Of a stretch of 16,259 bases of DNA, positions 11,869-16,259 are shown one piece after another. The translations under genes were made by a program, and so were the position numbers. Position 1 is the first letter of the stretch, and each line of letters starts with the position of its first letter. The stretch is from CAYMDJ01 sp964537525. GTDB taxonomy: Archaea; Aenigmatarchaeota; Aenigmatarchaeia; QMZP01. Location: contig CAZIAB010000019.1 of the NCBI GenBank assembly GCA_964537525.1, positions 1 through 16,259 on the forward strand, given 5' to 3'. The notes beneath the pieces are model-generated. The model was not told where the DNA came from. It saw nothing but the letters and a program-made list of their open reading frames with translations, and did not search any database.

Positions 11869-14718
11869 ATGGCTGGAAAGATGGATTTCAGGGCGATAGA
11901 GGAGAAATGGCAGAAGAGATGGGAGCAGGAGAGGATATTCGAGTCAGACCCTGACAGGAGGAAGAAGTTCTACATAACCGTCGCTTATCCTTATCCCTCC
12001 GGAACCATGCACGTGGGCCACGTCAGGACATACACGGTCCCTGACATAATCTCCAGGTTCAAGAGGATGCAGGGCTTCAACGTCCTCTTCCCCATGGCAT
12101 GGCACGTCACCGGAACGCCAATAATAGGGGCAGTCAACCGCCTCAAGGAGAGGGAGAAGAAGCAGATGCACGTCCTGAAGAAGGTCTTCAGGGTCAGCGA
12201 GAAGGACCTCAAGGGAATGATGACTCCCATGGGCTTTGCCGGTTATTTCATCGAGAAGCATTACAAGGCAGGCATGAAGAGGCTCGGCTACTCAATAGAC
12301 TGGAGGAGGCAGTTCACCACCAACGACCCCCACTACAACAAGTTCATAGAGTGGCAGCACACCATCCTTTACAAGAAGGGCCTTGAGAAGAAGGGTCTCC
12401 ACCCCGTGAAATGGTGCCTCAACTGCAGGAATCCCGTGACGACTCACGACATCCTCGAGGGAGAGGACGCGGACATAGAGGAGTTCACGATACTCAAGTT
12501 CCCCATAAAGACGGGGAAGCACAAAGGTAAGAGACTGGTCGCTGCCACCATGAGGCCTGAAACCATCTTCGGCCAGACGAACATGTGGGTGAGGCCTGAC
12601 GTCGATTACGCCACAGCAAGGATTGGCAGGGAGGAATGGATAATGAGCGTGGAGTGCGCGGAGAAGCTCTCCCGCCAGAAGAAGAGCGTCAGGATAACAG
12701 GAAAGCTCAGGGGCGAGCAACTGATTGGCGAGTACCTGAATGCCCCGGGAGTGAAGGAGCCCATAATAATCCTGCCAGGAGGGTTCGTCGACCCCGCGGT
12801 CGGGACGGGCATAGTAACCTCAGTCCCCTCGGACGCCCCTTACGATTACGTTGCCCTGAGGGACATCCAGAACGATGCAAAGATGCTGAAGAGGTACAAC
12901 CTCCCGAAGAAGGTGAAGGACATCAAGGTCATCCCAATCATTGACATACCCGGCTACGGCGACATGGCAGGAGTGAGAATCGTTGAGGAGATGGGTATAA
13001 AGAGCCAGAAGGAGAAGGAAAGGCTCGAGGAGGCCAAGAAGAAGATTTACAAGCTCGGTTTCCACACAGGGAGGATGAACAGGAACTGCGGGAAATACTC
13101 AGGGATGCCTGTCATCAAGGCAAAGGATCTCGTGAAAAGGGAGCTCGAGAGGAAGGGCTATGCGGACAGCATCCTGGAGTTCTCGGAAAGGGTCACGTGC
13201 AGGTGCGGCCACCCGGTGGTGGTCGCCAAGACAGAGACATGGTTCATAGACTATTCAAACAAGGCCTGGAAGGCAAAGGCAAGGAAATGCGTGAAGAAGA
13301 TGAAGAACATCCCTCCTTCCACCAAGGACGAGTTCTTCTCCACCATCGAATGGCTGAGGGAATGGCCGTGCGTCAGGAACTTCGGCCTGGGAACCAGGCT
13401 GCCCCATGACAGGAGATTCGTTATAGAGCCCCTGTCTGACTCCACCATCTACATGTCATTCTATCCCATAGCGCACAGGATAAAGCAATACAAGCCGGAG
13501 CAGCTGACAAGAGGGTTTTTCGATTACGTGATACTGGGGAAGGGGACCCTCAGCAGGGTATCTAAGGAAACCGGCATTCCACCCAATGAGCTGAAGGAGA
13601 TGCAAGCGGAGGTCGGGTACTGGTATCCCCTGGACTGGAGGTGCTCTGCCCTCGAGCTGATACCCAACCACCTCACCTTCATGATATTCCACCACACTGC
13701 AATCTTTCCTGAGAGCATGTGGCCGAAGGGGATAGCCTCCTGGGGAATGGGTTTGCTGGAGGGAGGAAAGATGTCATCCTCAAAAGGGAATGTGGTCCTG
13801 GCCTCCGAAGCCATAAACGATTACGGCGCGGACGCCACAAGACTCTTCCTCTTCTCTTCGGTTGAGCCGTGGCAGGACTTTGACTGGAGGAAGAAGGAGG
13901 TGGAACAGTATAAGGAGCGCCTGATAAAGTTCTACAACAGGGTCATCCAGCTCTCCAAAGGGGGAAAGGAGAGGGAGGAAAACCTTATCGATAAATGGAT
14001 GCTCTCGGAACTCAACAAAATCGTCAGGGACACCACGGACTCGCTTGAGGGATTCCAGACCAGGAAAGCGTCCCTGGAATGCTTCTTCAGGATGAGCGAT
14101 GCCCTGCGCTGGTACGAGAGGAGGAGCCCGGAGATGAACAGGAAGGTCCTCACCGAGGTCCTGGAGAAATGGCTCAAGATGCTCTCACCGTTCATCCCCC
14201 ACCTGACAGAGGAACTCTGGGAGAAGCTGGGCAAGAAGGATTTCTGCTCAACCTCTGCATGGCCAAAGCCCAACCTTGAGATGATTGACGAGAGGCTTGG
14301 AATGATGGAGGACGTCGTCAGGAGGACAAACGAGGACATAGCCGAGATAATGAAGCTCGTGAATAAGAACCCAAAGGAGATAAGGATTTACGTCTCCCCC
14401 CACTGGAAATACGCCCTCTATGAGAAGGCCCTCCTTCTGACCAAGACCCCTCAGGACATCATCCCGGCCCTGATGAAGAGCGACCTCGCGAAGAAGATGG
14501 GCAAGGATGCCCTCAGGTTTGCCCAGGCAATCCAGAAGAACGTGGGAAGCCTGAAGAAGCCTCTCACGCCCGAGGAGGAGGTCAAGATACTTAAGGATTC
14601 CGTCCCATTCTTAAAGAAGGAGCACGGATGCGACGTGAAGGTGTTCGCTCCGGGAGAGAGTGATTCGGAAAAGGCAAGGAGAGCCGAGCCGGGCAGGCCC
14701 GGGATAGAGGTGATTTGA
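11869..14718 (+). CDS. leuS: Leucyl-tRNA synthetase, archaeal type
   Basis: A 949-residue class I aminoacyl-tRNA synthetase that charges tRNA-Leu with leucine in the cytoplasm. The signature HIGH motif appears as HVGH at 48-51 within PYPSGTMHVGHVRTYTVPDI, and KMSKS appears as KMSSS at 634-638. The long insertion between them contains the editing domain. C183 and C186 (WCLNC), with C444 and C446 (CRCGH), are likely zinc ligands. The C-terminal region is extended and helical (about residues 700-949), as in archaeal and eukaryotic LeuRS, and length is normal for archaeal enzymes. ATG 11869 follows a TATA-like box by about 27 bases. The stop codon overlaps the next start (TGATG), so two small membrane proteins are probably cotranscribed with it; no functional link to leucylation is known to me. 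Confidence 0.97.
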   Translation: MAGKMDFRAIEEKWQKRWEQERIFESDPDRRKKFYITVAYPYPSGTMHVGHVRTYTVPDIISRFKRMQGFNVLFPMAWHVTGTPIIGAVNRLKEREKKQMHVLKKVFRVSEKDLKGMMTPMGFAGYFIEKHYKAGMKRLGYSIDWRRQFTTNDPHYNKFIEWQHTILYKKGLEKKGLHPVKWCLNCRNPVTTHDILEGEDADIEEFTILKFPIKTGKHKGKRLVAATMRPETIFGQTNMWVRPDVDYATARIGREEWIMSVECAEKLSRQKKSVRITGKLRGEQLIGEYLNAPGVKEPIIILPGGFVDPAVGTGIVTSVPSDAPYDYVALRDIQNDAKMLKRYNLPKKVKDIKVIPIIDIPGYGDMAGVRIVEEMGIKSQKEKERLEEAKKKIYKLGFHTGRMNRNCGKYSGMPVIKAKDLVKRELERKGYADSILEFSERVTCRCGHPVVVAKTETWFIDYSNKAWKAKARKCVKKMKNIPPSTKDEFFSTIEWLREWPCVRNFGLGTRLPHDRRFVIEPLSDSTIYMSFYPIAHRIKQYKPEQLTRGFFDYVILGKGTLSRVSKETGIPPNELKEMQAEVGYWYPLDWRCSALELIPNHLTFMIFHHTAIFPESMWPKGIASWGMGLLEGGKMSSSKGNVVLASEAINDYGADATRLFLFSSVEPWQDFDWRKKEVEQYKERLIKFYNRVIQLSKGGKEREENLIDKWMLSELNKIVRDTTDSLEGFQTRKASLECFFRMSDALRWYERRSPEMNRKVLTEVLEKWLKMLSPFIPHLTEELWEKLGKKDFCSTSAWPKPNLEMIDERLGMMEDVVRRTNEDIAEIMKLVNKNPKEIRIYVSPHWKYALYEKALLLTKTPQDIIPALMKSDLAKKMGKDALRFAQAIQKNVGSLKKPLTPEEEVKILKDSVPFLKKEHGCDVKVFAPGESDSEKARRAEPGRPGIEVI

Positions 14719-15029
14719 TGTTCATATTCATCTTCGCTGTAATCGACGTTATTGCAGGAATCCTTCTCATGGTTTCAGGTCCCCAGCTGCAGGGCAGCGA
14801 GTTCGTGTTCTGGGTCGCGCTCATAGTCTTCCTGAAGGGGTTCGTGATGCTCGTCAATGACAAGTTCAGCAAGGGCAAGAAGATTCCATGGATGGCGCTC
14901 TTCGATTTCATAGCATCGGCAGCGCTCTTCGGAGTGAGCGGAGGTGCGCTCCTCCCGTTCTACTTCGTGCTCGGCATAGTCATGGCAGGAAAGGGGGTAT
15001 GGCAGGTTCTACAGTCATTGGTGAAGTGA
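14718..15029 (+). CDS. Small membrane protein, first of a tandem paralogous pair
   Basis: A 103-residue protein with four predicted hydrophobic segments, so it is probably integral to the membrane. It consists of two similar halves: VIDVIAGILLMVSG then FVFWVALIVFLKGFVML in the first, and LFDFIASAALFGVSG then PFYFVLGIVMAGKGVWQVL in the second. The following gene repeats the plan. ATG 14718 is used because GAGGTGATTTG precedes it with the archaeal Shine-Dalgarno geometry and because it shares one base with the leuS stop; the frame extends only one codon further upstream, to a TTG at 14715. I do not know a function. A four-helix hydrophobic protein with an internal repeat may be a small channel or scaffold, but that is a guess. 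Confidence 0.75.
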   Translation: MFIFIFAVIDVIAGILLMVSGPQLQGSEFVFWVALIVFLKGFVMLVNDKFSKGKKIPWMALFDFIASAALFGVSGGALLPFYFVLGIVMAGKGVWQVLQSLVK

Positions 15030-15030
15030 C

Positions 15031-15348
15031 ATGGCAGCTCTCATAATACTCGGTTTGCTGGACCTCATCACAGGCATCCTGCTCGTGCTCGGTTTCGTCA
15101 TGCCCCTTGGAGGGAACCCGCTGCTATTCCTGTTGGGTGTGCTGGTCCTGATAAAGGGGATAATATCATGGATAATGGCAGCGAGCAAGAAGCTCATCTT
15201 GGACCCCATGTCCATACTCGACGTCCTTGTGGGAATCTTCGCAATCATAGAGGTCTCGGGCTTCCACCTGAGCATCTTCTCATGGTTCGGCATCTTCATC
15301 CTAATAAAGGGGCTCTATTCGATAGCGGTTGATGCAATGCGGCGCTGA
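15031..15348 (+). CDS. Small membrane protein, second of a tandem paralogous pair
   Basis: A 105-residue hydrophobic protein with the same plan as its upstream neighbour: an LLDLITGILLVLG segment, then LLFLLGVLVLIKGIISW, then ILDVLVGIFAIIEVSG and IFSWFGIFILIKGLYSI. The repeated LD-x-x-x-G-I and LIKG motifs occur in both halves, so each protein seems to be an internal duplication and the pair a gene duplication. ATG 15031 follows the upstream stop by one base, with GGTGAAGTGAC before it. It has no recognised function. It ends 39 bases before the next start codon, and the DUF2284 gene downstream has its own TATA-like box. Confidence 0.75.
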   Translation: MAALIILGLLDLITGILLVLGFVMPLGGNPLLFLLGVLVLIKGIISWIMAASKKLILDPMSILDVLVGIFAIIEVSGFHLSIFSWFGIFILIKGLYSIAVDAMRR

Positions 15349-15359
15349 CCACCCAAACC

Positions 15360-15366
15360 TATTTAA
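15360..15366 (+). promoter_or_regulatory. TATA-like box for the DUF2284 gene
   Basis: TATTTAA is centred about 25 bases upstream of ATG 15388 and no Shine-Dalgarno site is visible, so a leaderless transcript is likely. Confidence 0.5.
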
Positions 15367-15387
15367 TCCATTCTGCCAACTAATCGC

Positions 15388-15900
15388 ATGAAGCCGCTCA
15401 AGGAGCTGATACCGGAAATCTCTAGGCGCCCTGACATCCAGGAGATAAGGGCAATCCCTGCTTCCAGGATATCCATTGCGAACTGGGTGCGCCTCAAGTG
15501 CCAATACGGCTGCACCCTTTACGGAGGAAGCTGGTCATGCCCCCCTGCTGCCCCCTCCCTGGAGGAAACAAGGAAAATCATGAGAGAATACAGGACAGCC
15601 CTCTTCGTCAAGTTCATGCCCAACAGAGCCGCATCAGGATTAAATGAAACCCTCCTTGAAATAGAAAGAAAATTATTCCTCTCCGGCTACTGCAAGGCGT
15701 TCGCATTCTTCCCCTCACCATGCTCATTCTGCAAGAAGTGCGCCTACCCGAAGCACTGCAGGTACCCTGACAAGAAGCGCCCCACCAACGAGGCCATGGG
15801 CATCGACATCTTCAGGACCGCAGCGAACATCGGGATAAAGCTGGACATCCTGAAGGAAAAGAAGCCCTTCTCAATGAGCACTCTGATTCTCGTTGACTAG
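15388..15900 (+). CDS. DUF2284 (predicted metal-binding) protein
   Basis: A 170-residue cysteine-rich protein of the DUF2284 family, described only as predicted metal-binding. Eight cysteines appear in the family pattern: C38, C42 and C51 in CQYGCTLYGGSWSCPP, C102, and C112, C115, C118 and C124 in PCSFCKKCAYPKHCRYP. The second group resembles an iron-sulfur or zinc site. The conserved RPTNEAMGIDIFRTAANIG block follows at about residues 131-149. There is no signal peptide. The start ATG 15388 has a TATA-like box about 25 bases upstream. Function is unknown; a redox or metal-handling role is plausible. Copy 3 of the 93-bp repeat begins immediately after its stop codon. Confidence 0.9.
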   Translation: MKPLKELIPEISRRPDIQEIRAIPASRISIANWVRLKCQYGCTLYGGSWSCPPAAPSLEETRKIMREYRTALFVKFMPNRAASGLNETLLEIERKLFLSGYCKAFAFFPSPCSFCKKCAYPKHCRYPDKKRPTNEAMGIDIFRTAANIGIKLDILKEKKPFSMSTLILVD

Positions 15901-16039
15901 AACCCTTTTACTGTTCATGGCTTCGCCAGTTAACCATTAGAATGCCGCATTAATCCAATAGAGCAAATGCGGCTAACTTAATCCGGCAGTTACCTAGAAC
16001 GAATACTAGTTTTTGACAAAAGCGTTCACGGAAAAATAA
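15901..16039 (+). repeat. Dispersed 93-bp repeat, copy 3, interrupted by a palindromic element
   Basis: The left part AACCCTTTTACTGTTCATGG and TTCGCCAGTTAACCA matches the other copies, then about 45 foreign bases (15937-15981) intervene, after which the pattern resumes with GGCAGTTACC, ACGAATA and TTGACAAAAGCGTTCACG. Without the insert the copy is about 94 bases and closely matches copies 1 and 2. It starts at the first base after the DUF2284 stop. Confidence 0.75.
15937..15981. mobile_element. Palindromic 45-bp element inserted in repeat copy 3
   Basis: In reverse complement this reads like the tandem units at 10542-10631: the outer arms TTAAGTTAGCCGCATTT and TTAATGCGGCATTCTAA agree nearly base for base, and only the loop differs (GCTCTATTGGA). 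Because the flanking 93-bp repeat is intact in two other copies, the boundaries of this insertion are defined. It looks like a tiny non-autonomous inverted-repeat element, although no transposase is present in the window. Confidence 0.65.
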
Positions 16040-16046
16040 GCCATGG

Positions 16047-16259
16047 TTAATTCGGTATCCAGCAACGGTATGCTATATTGCTGTTATAGCTGCTACCGTA
16101 CGGTACGAACGCGGAGTCTATAATTCCGCATGCCCTGAATGCAGCTGTTGTAGACCAATAATAATCAAGGTAAGCAACATCAATCCACTCATTGGCACTA
16201 CCGACGCCACTAAGGCTTGAACTAAACCTCTGGAACGCGACATAAATCTCGCTGTAGCT
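16047..16259 (-). CDS. C-terminal fragment of a probable surface or secreted protein, cut by window end
   Basis: The minus strand has an open frame from the window edge to a TAA at 16047-16049, 70 residues long. The peptide is rich in Ser, Tyr, Ala and Asn, has two cysteines (in FRACGII and YRCWIPN), and contains YLDYYWSTTAAF and FVPYGSSYNSN. The composition is typical of extracytoplasmic beta-rich domains, and the two cysteines could be bonded. No family can be named from this piece. It converges on the DUF2284 gene, with repeat copy 3 between them. The start lies outside the window. Confidence 0.6.
   Translation of the reverse strand, partial: SYSEIYVAFQRFSSSLSGVGSANEWIDVAYLDYYWSTTAAFRACGIIDSAFVPYGSSYNSNIAYRCWIPN

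Noticed and set aside
15335..15343. AATGCGGC match to the palindromic element arm
   Set aside because: It encodes the end of the small membrane protein (DAMRR) and has no partner arm or flanking similarity.
16094..16105. Perfect 12-bp palindrome TACCGTACGGTA
   Set aside because: It lies inside the coding end of the surface-like protein, where the codons for VPYG explain it; no regulatory context.

Overview
This window comes from an archaeon. The evidence is an archaeal replication factor C large subunit, an archaeal Hel308 helicase, a 949-residue archaeal-type leucyl-tRNA synthetase, TATA-like boxes about 25 bases upstream of many start codons (leaderless messages), and archaeal Shine-Dalgarno sites of the form GGTGATTT[C/G]ATG. 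Arg codons are mostly AGG and the G+C content looks moderate. I cannot place the lineage from sequence alone; the compact layout and many lineage-restricted small proteins would fit a DPANN-type or a divergent euryarchaeal genome. I see no tRNA, rRNA or CRISPR array.

Layout. 1-1135 (-): rfcL, cut by the window start, sharing an almost symmetric TATA element with a divergent, AT-rich, basic 96-residue gene (1184-1474, +). 1475-3651 (-): a tight three-gene operon of two membrane-anchored or exported proteins of unknown function followed by thioredoxin reductase. 3690-3782: first copy of a 93-bp dispersed repeat. 3815-4348 (+): PAP2-family phosphatase. 4518-6561 (+): a two-gene cassette of unrecognised proteins, the first with an HExxE motif. 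6583-6624: strong hairpin and a run of 11 C between convergent genes. 6626-10527 (-): glycosyltransferase, then hel308 and a DUF192 gene. 10542-10631: two tandem copies of a 45-bp palindromic element. 10735-11535 (+): DUF362 protein, followed at its stop codon by the second copy of the 93-bp repeat, then a 30-residue membrane microprotein (11683-11775). 11869-15348 (+): leuS and two coupled, paralogous small membrane proteins. 15388-15900 (+): DUF2284 cysteine-rich protein, followed at its stop codon by the third repeat copy. 16047-16259 (-): the C-terminal end of a probable surface protein.

How it fits together. Most of the window is informational and housekeeping: replication clamp loading (RFC), replication-fork repair (Hel308), aminoacylation (LeuRS), redox (TrxR) and lipid-phosphate or envelope work (PAP2, glycosyltransferase). 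The less ordinary content is (i) two families of short non-coding repeats, one of which has inserted into a copy of the other, (ii) the unknown two-gene cassette, (iii) the AT-rich small gene beside rfcL, and (iv) several very small membrane proteins with good expression signals. All repeat alignments, composition estimates and motif positions were done by hand.
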